A stretch of 64,000 nucleotides of DNA from Enchytraeus crypticus (Eukaryota > Annelida > Clitellata > Enchytraeida > Enchytraeidae): assembly GCA_905160935.1 (NCBI GenBank), contig CAJHZI010000793.1:62001-126000 (forward strand), given 5' to 3'. Each line of letters opens with the position of its first letter. Position 1 is the stretch's first letter. The position numbers and the translations under genes were made by a program. This document shows, piece by piece, positions 49,366 to 60,885 of the stretch. The notes below the pieces were generated by a model, which searched no databases, had not been told where the DNA came from, and worked only from the letters and a program-made list of their open reading frames with translations.

Positions 49366-50884
49366 TGTGTGAAATTCTAAGATGGTTGGGCAAAATGAAT
49401 GCCACATTAGAAAGTATGTCAATATTTCAAGTAATTGATCTTGGATATGATATGCATTATGCACAGAAAGTTCAGCTGCACAGTCATAAGCTCACTCGAT
49501 ACTTGATCTTTAGCTTACACATTGGTTCCCGCATAGAACGTGTAGAAAACTGAATTTATTTTTAATATGTAAGCCTAAATAGACATTTTTAAAATCTTGC
49601 TTAATTGCATTATGCTGGAATAAGAATATTCAAGATTGTATGGCATCTTAGCCATGATGGAAAACGTTGTCTGATTTGTTCACTGTTACCACTTACCAGA
49701 CCAAAGCAAAAGCGTTGTCTGATTTGTTCACTGTTACCACTTACCAGACCTCACAAAACTCCTGATCTTTTCCTGACTCATCCAATGAGCCTCAACGCTG
49801 TTGTTGCCATCGCAGCATCGACTTGTACGGCAGTGACTGAGATGATTTTCTGAAGACGAGATTATGTTAATTTTTTTGAAGTGGTTCCATTCATTTCTGA
49901 TTACCTTTTGTTCATTACCAACATAGCCTGTGTAATTTTGTCAACTGTAGGTGTCATGAAAATATTTGAATTTTTATTTTGAAAAAGATAAATATGCCTA
50001 AATTCTGTTACCCTGCCTTTTTCATTTTCGCAGACTTTTCCCTGACCACTTTCAAATTCTCAGGTTTTTCCAGGTTTTCTAGAAGAGTTGTCATCCTGTT
50101 TACTCTGGAAGCAATGGGTACATGTGCAGAACAATCTGTTTTGATTTTGTAATTCGGAATTAATTTTATCTCTTCGGTTAAATCAGATTTCGATGTACTC
50201 GTGAATTAATTTATCTGGAAGTTTGTTTATTGCAGAAATCTTGTTCGATTGATTACGTGTAGTTTTAGGTATGGTAACTCATCAAGAAGCTGAAATCGAA
50301 TGATTGGTGGATAATTTTAATAAAAACGATTTATAACCAATTGAAAATAATTAGCCATCATTGATGGTGACGACACTGAAATGCTTTTACATGTATACAC
50401 ACGTTCACAACTAATTAGCAATACTTAGTAAACCCACCGTGTAGTAATTAATTAAAACTGTTATACCTCAATTAGTTAAACTACTATTTACCTATAATTA
50501 TTTTCTCCTTTGATGAAGCCCTTGACTGAAGAAACGATATTTCGCTCTTTATGACTTATTAATAACGACGTTGTGAATGTTGAGTATACTGAATTTTATT
50601 ATTAAAGCAATACTTAACACTTAATAAAACCATTGGGTAACGATTAGTTATTAGTGTAGATGAAAGCTTGAAGTATGTACTGCATTTAGTATTTATACAT
50701 AACTAGTTTTACATTGTAATCTTGTAGCTCCATCTGTTTGATTGTCTGTTACTGATAAATTTATTTTTATTGCTTTCATATCGTCAGTAAAGGCGAAAAG
50801 AAATTTGCGATTAAAGCTAAATAATTGACTGGTGTTCCGTTTACTTAATGATATATTTCATTAAGTCAAAATAAGTGAAATCAT

Positions 50885-51120
50885 CTTCATCATCATCATC
50901 TTCCCTTAAATTCCAGTTGAACTAGGGTCGGGATACAAATATACCTTCTTTTGAAGTTTTTCCATTCGCTTAAATTTTGTAGCAATTTCTGGAGCCTAGG
51001 CTCTCCTCAACCGAATGCCCTTTCTGCCCTTGGTTTGGATCTAGTTTTTATGTCACCTTCTACGACACCTGCATATTTACACGGTTGGTCTATTCTTCCA
51101 GCAACCCGGAAACGAAACGG
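50885..51120 (-). mobile_element. SINE-B copy, full length
   Basis: CATCATCATCATCTTCCCTT, AGGGTCGGGATACAAATATA, TTTTGTAGCAATTTCTGGAG, CTTCTACGACACCTGC and GGTTGGTCTATTCTTCCAGC match 48,395-48,670 along the full length. Confidence 0.85.
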
Positions 51121-51339
51121 TATATTGTGAAGTAAGGAAAATAAATACATAGCTCTAGAAGTAGAACATGAGTGGCATCGGTTAGTATATCTCTATAACG
51201 TAACCTGGTGATATGCGTTTGCTGATGGTGCTCTTAAGTGATACAAGTTCAGTTAAAATTAGACTTACAACTTCTACTCAAGTCGCATGCATGCAAGCAA
51301 TATTAAATTACAAAGTTGAGATTAAATAGCTAATTTAAA

Positions 51340-51450
51340 CGTGAGTTTCTTCACCACTATGATACTGTTGGTTAAGGTCCGGCATTTTCGAACCCGAGAC
51401 CACCTTCTTAAACAGCACGCGCGCTACGAACTCTACCACCTTACAGGTGC
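51340..51450 (-). mobile_element. tRNA-derived SINE
   Basis: The minus strand has TGGTAGAGTTCGTAGCG (A box) and GGTCTCGGGTTCGAAAATG (B box core GGTTCGAAA), with tRNA-like spacing. A short tail ends near GTTTAAATTAGC. Confidence 0.6.
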
Positions 51451-51904
51451 ACGCTGGACTATCACCATACTGACAAAAACTAGAGGCATAATTATTTTTT
51501 GTTATTTTACTCGCATATACAAGTACACTGTAACATAAAGGGTTACAAAATAAACAATTACTGTACTGATACACGCACTGTTAATAGATCGACAATAGAC
51601 ATAGCCTAAGCTTCAACTAAAACATAAATCAAATGAAAATAAAACTACAAAATTTCCTTCCGTCAGTTATCCAAATAAAATTAACAATCCAAGTAAAATA
51701 AAATACTGTTACATTCCAGATAGCAGATGAATTCTGGACTTTACAAGGTCTGTATAACAAATTTCCCTAAATGATATTCCCATCAATTCAAACTGATTAA
51801 ACTTTAAATCTTCAGCAATTAGAGTGGAGAAAAATTTACTTCATACAAAAACGTTACACTGAAAATCTTATATTCTCCTAACTTATAAAAAATTAACTTA
51901 AAAA

Positions 51905-52030
51905 TTGACTGCGCAGCTTAACGTCAGCCTCCTGTCCTGAAAGCACATCAGTTACGACCGAGTACTGGATTTTGAACCTCGCACCTACTGGGCCGCAGTC
52001 GGTCAACTGGCCAACGTCCCCAAACCTCAA
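51905..52030 (-). mobile_element. tRNA-derived SINE, about 125 bp
   Basis: On the minus strand, TGGCCAGTTGACCGACTGCG (A box region) is followed by GAGGTTCAAAATCC (B box) and, after about 45 bp, GGAGGCTGACGTTAAGC. The TGACGTTAA end is the same word that ends the LINE at 62.7 kb and the tail at 52.2 kb. Confidence 0.65.
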
Positions 52031-52164
52031 TGCAGGCGCTAACTCAGAAAGAAAATATTCCTTGTGAGAGGTTTACAATTGGATGCCTCGGTTTCGGCTT
52101 TAGAACTTTTCATCGATAGCAGCCTGAGCTACCTACGGTGTTTTGGACGCAACATGTAAATAGA

Positions 52165-52245
52165 TGCATCTTGGATAGCGTCTTGAAGAGAAGCCCTGGC
52201 TTCTGACCAGGACGTTAAACACACTACCAACAACAACAACAACAG
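52165..52245 (+). mobile_element. retroposon 3' tail (LINE 3 type) with hairpin
   Basis: AGCGTCTTGAAGAGAAGCCC then TGGCTTCTGACCAGGACGTT and AAAC followed by an AAC run. The order and spacing match the 3' end of the LINE at 62,700-63,292. AGAAGCC/GGCTTCT forms a stem. Whether the body is a LINE 3' UTR or a SINE is not clear. Confidence 0.65.
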
Positions 52246-52310
52246 ATGTATCTCGGGCACCTATAACCAACGACTCCTTGACATTACATCAGAATAGTAA
52301 ATGGCGCCCA

Positions 52311-53277
52311 CTACCCATTCTGCTTCGAAGCAAATAGAACTTCAAATATCCTAGCTCTGGTTCCATCACGCAGCACACGTTTAACGTCATTTACATAACC
52401 TACAGATGACTTTAAAGCACCAGGTCGTAGCAACACCGTAAGACCACTATTCCGCAGCTCACAAGGTTCTCTCACAGGACATCGAGCTGAATTTTTCCAG
52501 TCGTGTTTCGGAGATCTGATGGAATGTAGAATGTACGGATGAGATTTACTGGAATTGATTCGGCTAGTGACTAGTTGAGACTGCTTCTCTGTGAGGATTT
52601 CATCACTAGCTATTAATAACCAATCTATGGAGGCATCGCTGAATGCTAGCATTCTCCAATCTTGTGGACATAGCTCGTCTCCTGCATAAATCAATCAATC
52701 AATCAATCAGTTTAGTTAATTGTTAATCCATCATTCAATCTATCAACGCCATTCTGTCAATCAATAGATCAATACCGATCTGTTAATCGATCAATCAATC
52801 GTTCCATACCAATGGATTAATTATATTCATTCAATCATTAAATCAATCTATCCTTTAGGAGATTCATTATCCATCTATAGCAAAAATAAGCTTCCAGATC
52901 GTTAACTTCACATTGATAATAAGTCCCTGACATCATCCTGGGATGATTACACGAAAGTTAAATCGCTATTATTACTACCACTATAACTTTATAGTCAGGG
53001 TTTAAAGAACCCGGGGTTTGATAAATACGATTCAAGCAATACGCGATGAAACGCCGCCCTGCTACTCGAAGTCATGTAGCTGCTTAAAAGAATTGCAGAA
53101 GTAGACTACTTTATTAATATTATTTTTAATATTATTATTGTTATTATTATTAATATTATTACTATATTATTGTTACTGCTATTATTTATTTTTATTATAA
53201 CTTTATCACCAGAAGCTTCATATATCTTTAAATGTTGCTATTAAGAACCTACACACTCTACTCTCTCTCTGGCTCTC

Positions 53278-53310
<33 letters not shown>

Positions 53311-55090
53311 AGTCCTCTACAATATAAAGTAATTAAGATTTGCACTTACATATTGTTTTTAAGCCATCTACAGACTGCTCAATCGACCTACAAGCCGATT
53401 TCATAACGAAGGCTTTGATATTATACCAACATTAGTGGAGCCCTTCTTTACTGTTTCATAATAATAATACAGGTTTAACGACCGTTTCCTAGTACTAGGA
53501 TGATGTCAAGGATATCTCCTCATAACATGTTACTACAAATCGATTCACCCCAAACGATCTGAAAAAACATGTGCTGAAGAGAGCGAATACAGCCTCTGAA
53601 AATGCTTCCCACTACCTAACAGCAGTTATTGTTTTGTCGCCTCTTACGAAACGCACAGAAAATTACATAATTTATTAGATTCAGAAATTTCATATTTACC
53701 CAACTTGCTCTCCACATAGACAACCGTCACTCCTAGGCCTCCAATCCTCTTAAGTACATCACTCTTCTGTTGTAATGTACGTGTAGTATATACCCTTACA
53801 GACCAATCAGGAAAGAGCATTCGAGCAAGTTGACAGTTCCTTAGTACAGCAGACAAATGAAAGGTGCAATTTCCATATAAGGACATCGATATGATTTTGG
53901 TTTTGTCGCGCTGAGCTTTAGAAGGCTGCAGTCTCCAATCAACGTGCCTACGACAAATTACAGCAAATACTACAGTGTTAAAAGATGCCAATTTAACTTC
54001 AACAAGGAGAGTTTCATCAGAAAAGAATTATCCTCAAAACTTGCAATTCAAACAGCAACGGAATCTGAAAAGAGGCGTTAAGCTAAAGAGGCACGGGTCA
54101 GCTAATAAATTAATATAAAAAAATAACATCTGAATACTGGAAATGATAGATGTCAATTAATAACAAGTCAGACTAAGGAAAAAGAAAAAAAAGAAGAAAA
54201 GAAAAGAGAGAACAGTTTTATACAGCAAGTTATAATTAAAAACTTCCATCTTCTTTAATTAAGTGCTTCATTAAATCTTAAATTTACCTCACACTCTAAA
54301 ATGACAAGGGATAGTATACGACTTGATGTTCACATATAAAATTAAAGGGCAATCAAGGACAGAGATATGATGAGGTTATGTATCTACTAAACAACATAAT
54401 TTAGATCCAATATACAACATACGTCTGATTGCTAGTAATGACCACACATAGATGCAAGTAAATTCCAAAATTTACAGCTAATACTTGATTTCAAATTCTA
54501 TGAATAAAAATTTAAATAATACTAAATACTATATTATTTCAACTAAATATTAACGCAGTGATATCAAGAACGACTAGGAATAATTCTATTTGAGCAGAAT
54601 TAAAACAACCGATCAAGAAAGAATTGATCCTGCTTGACTTGTCGCTCTAGATGATTCTTGATTCGCCAGTTGTACTCATATCTTATTCCCAGATCTTCAG
54701 TGTGACTCAATCGGACACAAACCAACTTTGTCATGAGTGTAGGATAATAGACTTTAGAAATCCATTCGTCTGCAAACCTTTACCAATCAATCAATCAATT
54801 ATTCAATTGATTTAAGTTTACCATTAATCTATATAGTTCAATCAAAAAATAAATTGGTTTCAACTGATCAGTGCTTTATTCAGTTAATAAACAAAATTTA
54901 TTACACTACAAAACTGGCCTTTACTATCTACACACGTAGATACTGGACAAAATTAAGGTCACAAATAATAGATACAGCATTAACACATAACATCAATTCC
55001 GATATTTCGTCTCTTAATTTATCTATGAGCAGTTCTACAATAATATAATAGAAATTATATATCTATATACATATGAAATATATATCATAC

Positions 55091-55152
<62 letters not shown>

Positions 55153-58100
55153 ATAATAAAGGTTTAACGTCCGTTTCCTCATCAAGGGATGATATCAGGG
55201 ACGTCCCCAACAGCACACATCACTACAGATCAATTCACCCAGACCAATCTGCAAAAGAAATGTGCTGAGGAGAAGTAAGGTCCTAAACGAAAGCCAGTCC
55301 GGTGATCAAAAAATGGTCAGGGTAGATTGATTATGTCTACGGTGGGAAAAGGTAAGTTTAAAGCTTGCTAGATAATGCTAAAAGAGAAGAACAAGAGCGA
55401 AGATTAGCAGGTAAAGAGTTCCAGATTGTGGGTGCTGCGTAAGAAAAAGAACGTCTGCCCAATGATGTGAGAATATTTGGAACAGAGAGAAGATTGGCAT
55501 CGGTGGAACGAAGTGAACGTGAGGGACGATAGGGAAGAAGAATTTCAGATAAGTAAGAAGGCTTGCCAAATCGCAGAGTTTTGAAAGTTAATAGAGCAAT
55601 TTTATATTTTATGCGTTGATTAACAGGGAGCCAATGAAGACTGCAAAGTAGAGAAAGAGAGCGAAGTTGAAGTCGAGAGGACTTACAAACAACACGTGCA
55701 AGAGAATTTTGGACGTGCTGCAAACGATTGAGAGAAGAAGTAGGAAACCCATGTAATAATGAATTACAGTAGTCGAGCTTTGAATGAACTATAGAATTAG
55801 CAAGGATAGTGGCTGAATTTCTAGTAAGGGATGGACAGAAGATATATGGGATTTAAAGTCAAGGTTTTCATCAAATATGACTCCAAGGTTTTTAGCGGAT
55901 CGAGAAGGTGAAAGAACAAGATTCTGAAAATTAACAGAGCTATAGGTAATTTTACTTCTTTGCAAAGGAGTGCCAATTAAAAGGTATTCAGTTTTGGAAG
56001 GATTAACAGCAAGACGGTTAGCACAAAACCAGGAATAAACCTTGTCTAGAATGGATGAGAGATGAGCCAGTTTTTGATCAGAATCATGATTAGAAAAGAA
56101 AATATATAGTTGTGTGTCATCTGCATAGAAATGAAAATTTATGAAGGACTGAGCAAGCAGGTAGCTAAGAGGAGTGATATATAAAGAGAAGAGCAATGGA
56201 CCTAACACTGAACCTTGAGGAACACCGAGTAGGAGGGGTAGTTCAGAAGAGCGATTTTGACCAACAACAACAGATTGTGTGAGACATGAGAGATATGATG
56301 TGAGAAGGGAAAAAGCAGAATCAGATATGCCAAAACAAGATTTAAGCCTATTTATTAGGATGCCATGGTCAAAGGCAGCAGAGAGATCTAGGAGAACCAA
56401 GGCAGAAACCTGTTTACTACTCATGGCCAAGCTAAGATCATTATGTATATGAAGAAGAGCGGTTTCAGTAGAATGGAGTTTTCTATAGGACGATTGATAA
56501 TGAGAGAGAGAAGGGAAAGAATCAAGATGAGTGCTTAAACGGGTATAAATTACCTTTTCAAGAAGTTTAGAGATGAAGTTAAGATTTTTTTAGCAAAGGA
56601 GATACAACTGCTTGTTTGAAGGAGGTTGGGAAGATACCTTCTGAGAGTGAGAGGTTGACTAAGTAAGTAATTGGAGCAACTAAAACATCAATACAGGATT
56701 TCAGTAAGCATATAGGAATAACATCAGGGCAGCAAGATGAGTCGGTAGAGCCAAGTATAAAATTGCGTATTTCTTCCGGTTTAGCTGGTTCAAAACTAGA
56801 AAATAGTGGTGGTTCAGGCATATTTACAGAAATGGAGTTGTCGGTGTCAATGGAGTTGGATATATATTATATATATATATATATTAATACAACATATATA
56901 AAGTAATATAGTAACAATATATAATATACATTGAGATGCCTATTTCAGTGAAAATTCAAATTATAAACATCTCTCAAGTCACAAACCAGTCGGTGAATAT
57001 TCTCGGATAATAGAAGCCAAATATATCAATGTGGGTGTAGTGAACAAAGTCGTAGGTTAAAATCTCCAGATTTCCTACATCGTGTGTGGGACCCACCACA
57101 CCTACGTTTGCAGGCTCATGGGCTAAAAGCGCCCCGATGAAGATTTTAGCCCAGGATTTAGTCACAAATAGCGTATCATCGTTGACTCGGTAAAAGTAGT
57201 CGTAACCGTCAAGATAGGCTTGCATCATGGCATCATTCTGCGCCCAGCTTGGACTGGAGCTGTGACCGCATTCAATCAAGTGCAGAGAGATTTCTGTTTC
57301 GTTGCCACACTGACCCCGTACTACTGCAATAGAATACACATAAAACATATCACTGCTTCATGCTATTCGAATATAATAATATAATACATAAGACACGCTA
57401 CTGCTTCACTCTATTCGAAGTAGATATATTTATACTACAATATTTAAATTCGTAGCCACATCTTCCTGGTAGCCTTTAAATGACACGAAAGCACTAATTA
57501 CATAAACAGATTGATTAGATCAAGAGATTGGTTAATTAGATCAAGTGACTGATTGATTAGATCAAGGGATTGGTTAATTAGATCAAGTGACTGATTGATT
57601 AGATCAAGGGACTGGTTAATTAGATCAAGTGACTGATTGATTAGATCAAGAGATTCATTGATTAGATCATGGGATTCATTGATTGATAAAGAGAACGGTT
57701 GATTTGATCAAGAGATCGACGTATTAAATCCAGAGACTGAGAGCCTATGAAGACATATAAAGACATCTAGTGCCTATTGCTGGTATGTTGAATATTCTAT
57801 GGCTTGGCTGCTCTACGCTACTTATGAAGTCTGCTCCTGCTGTACTGAGATTGAATAAAATGACATTTATTGATTTATAAATAACCTGTCAGCTGCTTTT
57901 ATTTTTCATTTGTTTATTTGTCAGCTTATTGTCTGATAGCTGACTAGCTATCAGACAATAAGCTGACAAAATAAAAAAATTATAAAGTTTGAATAGAAGC
58001 AACTAGTTGCCTGATATTGTACTCAGTGACATATAAAGTAAATTGTTGATTTATGCTGAACTCGTGGATTAGAGTACTAGTAGAATGAGTGCAAATGGTT

Positions 58101-58744
58101 ACACTTAATACAAGTAATACCTTTGACAAAATTTAGTTACTAAATAAAACTAACTTGTAAGTTTAATTTTCTTCAAATTTACTTAAGATTAGAAAAACCT
58201 GCAACCAACACTAATTTTTATTGCAAATCATTCAAACACCATATAATAACTAGGCTTAATCACCTTTATCAAAGGCAATGCGGAATAACCGCAGTGAAGT
58301 GCTGGAAGTAAAGAACTGATCTGTCCAATCGTAGGCAAAATAGATTCCATAGGAAAATTCAGCGCTGAGTGTCTCACAGAATGACGGCATGAATGTAGTA
58401 AAGAACATGAACTTGGCATCAATAGCTGTGTCGCTGACGTTACCTAGTCCCGACGAAGTTATCGCACCACCAATTGCAATCCTAATCTTTGTGTTTAACT
58501 CAGTCTCTGGTTCACTCGCCAATTCTTTATGAATTACGCGACCGCCTGCTGAGTCTAAAGTTACTAGAAGATTACGCTGCAATTTTCCCTCATGGTATAT
58601 AATCGGAGTTTCGATATATCTAGCACAGTCTTTGTTGATGTGGTTAAGATACAGAAACCTCAGGCACCAAGATACCAAGAAAGAAACGAATAAGGATATT
58701 AGTACTACAACTTTGCTATATCGGCAAAACATATACCGCAACAT
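52311..58744 (-). CDS. predicted type II Golgi glycosyltransferase-like protein, four exons, 478 aa
   Basis: Exons on the minus strand: 58744-58264, 57323-56987, 53947-53700, 52681-52311; all GT-AG, summing to 1437 nt in one frame. Residues about 11-31 (VVVLISLFVSFLVSWCLRFL) form a signal anchor after a basic N terminus. The first domain has FFTTFMPSFCETL, GIYFAYDWTDQFF, then GYDYFYRVNDDT (NDD at 208-210, DxD-like, for metal and nucleotide-sugar binding) and GVVGPTHDVGN...DFVHYTHIDIFGFYYP. The second domain (from about 280) has NCQLARMLFPDWSVRVY, DWRMLAFSDASIDWLLIASD and a Cys-containing end. Family assignment is inferred; the sugar and acceptor are unknown. The exon 2-3 join relies on a GTTTGT donor and lies across a 3-kb intron holding a LINE, so exons 1-2 and 3-4 could instead be two genes. 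Confidence 0.65.
52921..52990 (+). mobile_element. LINE 2-type 3' tail remnant
   Basis: AAGTCCCTGACATCATCCTG, GGATGATTACACGAAAGTTA and a TATTATTA end resemble the end of LINE 2 in opposite orientation to that element. It lies in the last intron of the glycosyltransferase-like gene. Confidence 0.55.
53265..53312. repeat. (TC)n microsatellite
   Basis: A TCTC run with two interruptions, in the last intron of the minus-strand gene. Confidence 0.9.
53455..53600 (-). mobile_element. LINE 2 3' UTR copy, truncated
   Basis: AATAATAATACAGGTTTAAC, GACCGTTTCCTAGTACTAGG, ATGATGTCAAGGATATCTCC and AAATCGATTCACCCCAAACG match 55,150-55,290 (end of LINE 2). This is a 5'-truncated copy of the same element 1.5 kb away. 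Confidence 0.75.
54000..55140 (-). other. part of the long intron, no further feature
   Basis: AT-rich, with a purine run (54,175-54,210) and an (AT)n tract (55,098-55,138). It sits between LINE 2 and exon 3 of the glycosyltransferase-like gene. No exon with compatible phase was recognised. Confidence 0.6.
55141..56845 (-). mobile_element. LINE 2: CR1/L2-like retrotransposon with broken ORF2
   Basis: Minus-strand pieces in order: 56821-56579 (PDVIPICLLKSCIDVL, SFKQAVVSPLLKKS), 56430-55789 (motif A LLDLSAAFDHGIL, motif B GVPQGSVLGPLLF, motif C FYADDTQLY, motif D NPSKTEYLLIG) and 55723-55358 (WLPVNQRIKYKIALLTFKTL, APTIWNSLPANLRS). The catalytic aspartates are all present, but frameshifts and stops separate the pieces. 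The 3' UTR ends GACGTCCCTGATATCATCCC ... GGAAACGGACGTTAAACC and a TTA run. The endonuclease is absent, so the copy is 5' truncated, next to an (AT)n tract. It lies in sense orientation in the second intron of the minus-strand gene. Confidence 0.9.
57512..57720. repeat. about 42-bp tandem repeat (GATTAGATCAAG family)
   Basis: GATTAGATCAAGGGATTGGT then TAATTAGATCAAGTGACTGATT repeats about four to five times with a half-period similarity of about 21 bp. It lies in intron 1 of the minus-strand gene. Confidence 0.9.
57917..57970. repeat. perfect 25-bp inverted repeat with 4-nt loop
   Basis: The arms 57,917-57,941 and 57,946-57,970 are exact complements; the loop is GACT. The core of the stem is GTCAGCTTATTGTCTGATAG. 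It could form a stable hairpin in RNA or a cruciform. It lies in intron 1 of the glycosyltransferase-like gene, transcribed on the minus strand. Confidence 0.95.
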
Positions 58745-59684
58745 GACTAGGAAGATAACTGTAATTATATAGGATTTGACAATTTCGCTTATGGAGAAAT
58801 TGTAGCTCTAGGCGTTAGAAAATATCCTGGTACTCCTACTCCTTAACTGAACCAAATGGCACAAGACACCTACAACATTACTATAATAATAGCATCAATT
58901 ACTTTACCATAATAATAGTAGCAACACTAGAAAATAACGAACTAATCATTAACATTAAATATGTTTTCCAAATTCATTATAATCTTTTGTTTATATTTGC
59001 AATGTTTACATTTCTAGCATGCTAGGACATCGGGACTAACCCTTAACGAAACCGTTTTGGACAAGAGCAACAACAAAATACCGCAAAACTCATGCCGAAA
59101 TTCCTAACTAATCATAAACGTAACCATAGCGATATATACATATATATTAACGAACAAACGTAAGTAAATCAAGTTTGACATAGGAATATAGGTATAGGTA
59201 TTAGCTATACAAGGTACCTGCATTACTAATTCCAATCTAAAATAAAATAAACTTTTACACTGCAGAAAGAAACGTTAACATAGACCCCGGTTTGACTCAA
59301 CACAGATCAATTAAGTGGCTTCCATACAATGCCTTCGATCCTCAGTTTTAGATTTGCCCCCGTAGAACATACACATGACAGTATAATTATGCCTGTAGTC
59401 CTAAATATTAGTTTTCAGTATCCTGGCCGTGTAGGAGATGCATAATTATACATGTAAAATAAAAATGAACCGTTCTCTTTCTGATAGGTTGAATTAAGGG
59501 TGCATGAATCGTACTGTCTCTTCCATACCTTGTGAACCTGAAATTCTGGTGAGCACATTTTTGAGCGGAGTCCCAGCTGGTTACAAGGCCATCAGAATCG
59601 CGTCCAAAGTAGCCTATCTTTTCTTGGACTGGTTTCTCGAATTTTTGATTCGTTCCAAGTTTATTGACCCTTAGGCCTACATAC
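58745..59684. other. upstream region of the minus-strand gene, no feature recognised
   Basis: The sequence is AT-rich. No TATA box, E-box or YY1 pair was found near the start codon at 58,744, so the promoter and any 5' UTR exon remain unplaced. Confidence 0.5.
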
Positions 59685-59765
59685 TCTCTGGATTTTGGTT
59701 ACCTACTGCTCGATGTTGTTGGTGATAACAGTATATAACTCTCTAATCACATAGTTTTGTTGTAC
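59685..59765 (+). mobile_element. LINE-A 3' tail remnant
   Basis: CTCTGGATTTTGG, TGCTCGATGTTGTTGGTGAT and AACAGTATATAACTCTCTAA resemble the LINE-A tail with several changes. Confidence 0.55.
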
Positions 59766-59939
59766 TAGTCGACCAACATTGACAGACGCAAATAATGTGA
59801 TGGAGTAGAATTCGATTTATGAATGTAGTTTTAATTATAGATTTATATGAGATCATATTTTATATAAGACCATACTGTTATATTTAGATTTCATATAGGA
59901 CCATATTTTTGTCGTTTAAAATTGATATTAAAAAATTCC

Positions 59940-60100
59940 AACGTTGTGCCCAGGTTGCTAAGAATAGACCAACAGCTAACTGCTCGTGTTGTAAAAGGCG
60001 ACAAAGCACTGAAATCCAAGTCAACGTCAGAAAAGGCACTCGATTGATGAGCACCTAGGCTCCAGAAGCCGGCCCTAGTTAAACTGCGATTCTATGGATG
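59940..60100 (+). mobile_element. SINE-B copy
   Basis: GTTGTGCCCAGGTTGCTAAG, AATAGACCAACAGC, AAAGGCGACAAAGCACTGAA, GTCAACGTCAGAAAAGGCAC and CCCTAGTTAAACTGCGATTC follow the family order. The tail after this point is replaced by a short TTTTCAGGATATT repeat. Confidence 0.75.
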
Positions 60101-60589
60101 TTTTCAGGATATTTTATGTTTTCAGGATATTTTATATTTTCAGGATATTTTCATGATGATGAAAATTGAAATTTATATTGGGCAAGATCTAAATTAGTCA
60201 TTTAACTTTCAAATTTATATTGAAATAGATTTCGCTCTGTCGTTTGAAGTTTAGATTCTTGTAAGTGGCGTAGATTTAGATGAGAAGATGTGGGTGTTCA
60301 CTAGGCCTTCAGGTGTCAAGCTGTTATGACCACAGTATCTTCGCTTAACTATGAGTGCAAACTATTCGATGAAGACTTTTGAAGGAGAAATTATTAGAAA
60401 GTAGAATTTAGAAATTTTAGATGGAAAGTGCCAGATGTGCGTGTATGTGTACGAGTATATACCTGATTGTGTTGTATGTACGTATGTGTATGACTATACA
60501 TGTGAGTAGGACACTAGCTTTGATTGACCTTTTTTGATATCCTTTTTACTCATCGTCTTGGATTTGGCTCAATAGTGCTATGGTGGCTG

Positions 60590-60885
60590 GAGCCAGTGGC
60601 GATGTCGGTGAGATATTCGACCGCGGATCAGTATGTGAGGGGTTCAAATCCTAATAAAATAATTATTTTATTAATAATAATAACAATATCTCGCTAATAT
60701 TAATAAAATTTTTATTATTATTAATATCATCATCATTTTATTAATGTTAATATTATTAGTATTATTTTTATCATGGTTATCATGGTCATCATCATCATCA
60801 TCGTCGTCGTCATCATCTTGACGTCCCTGATATTGCCTTATAGCGAGGAACCGGACGTTAAATTCTTATTGATTGATTGTCATCA
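60590..60885 (+). mobile_element. complete tRNA-derived SINE with LINE 2-type tail
   Basis: The A box TGGCGATGTCGG (60,597-60,608) and the perfect B box GGTTCAAATCC (60,641-60,651) mark a tRNA-derived head. An ATT/ATC-rich body follows to 60,818. The tail GACGTCCCTGATATTGCCTT, ATAGCGAGGAACCGGACGTT and AAATTCTTATT ends in a GATT run. It is the best-preserved SINE of this window. Confidence 0.8.

Larger units (their letters stand above)
48192..52310. other. intergenic region rich in SINE copies
   Basis: This lies between the convergent ends of ARL8 (plus) and the glycosyltransferase-like gene (minus). It holds at least five SINE copies or parts, listed separately, and a duplication of about 47 bp (CGTTGTCTGATTTGTTCACT at 49,665 and 49,711). 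No coding domain is seen. The ARL8 3' UTR must start it, but no confident poly(A) site was found. Confidence 0.7.

Noticed and set aside
48860-52030. tRNA genes
   Set aside because: A/B boxes occur at several places, but acceptor and anticodon arms do not pair; the copies carry retroposon tails, so they are SINE heads.
52311-53991. Reading exons 3-4 of the minus-strand gene as an independent gene starting MASFNTVV
   Set aside because: That Met precedes a strong acceptor (GTCGTAG, ending 53,948) and the frame continues in phase with exon 2 in sum (1437 nt). It is kept as an alternative in the gene entry.
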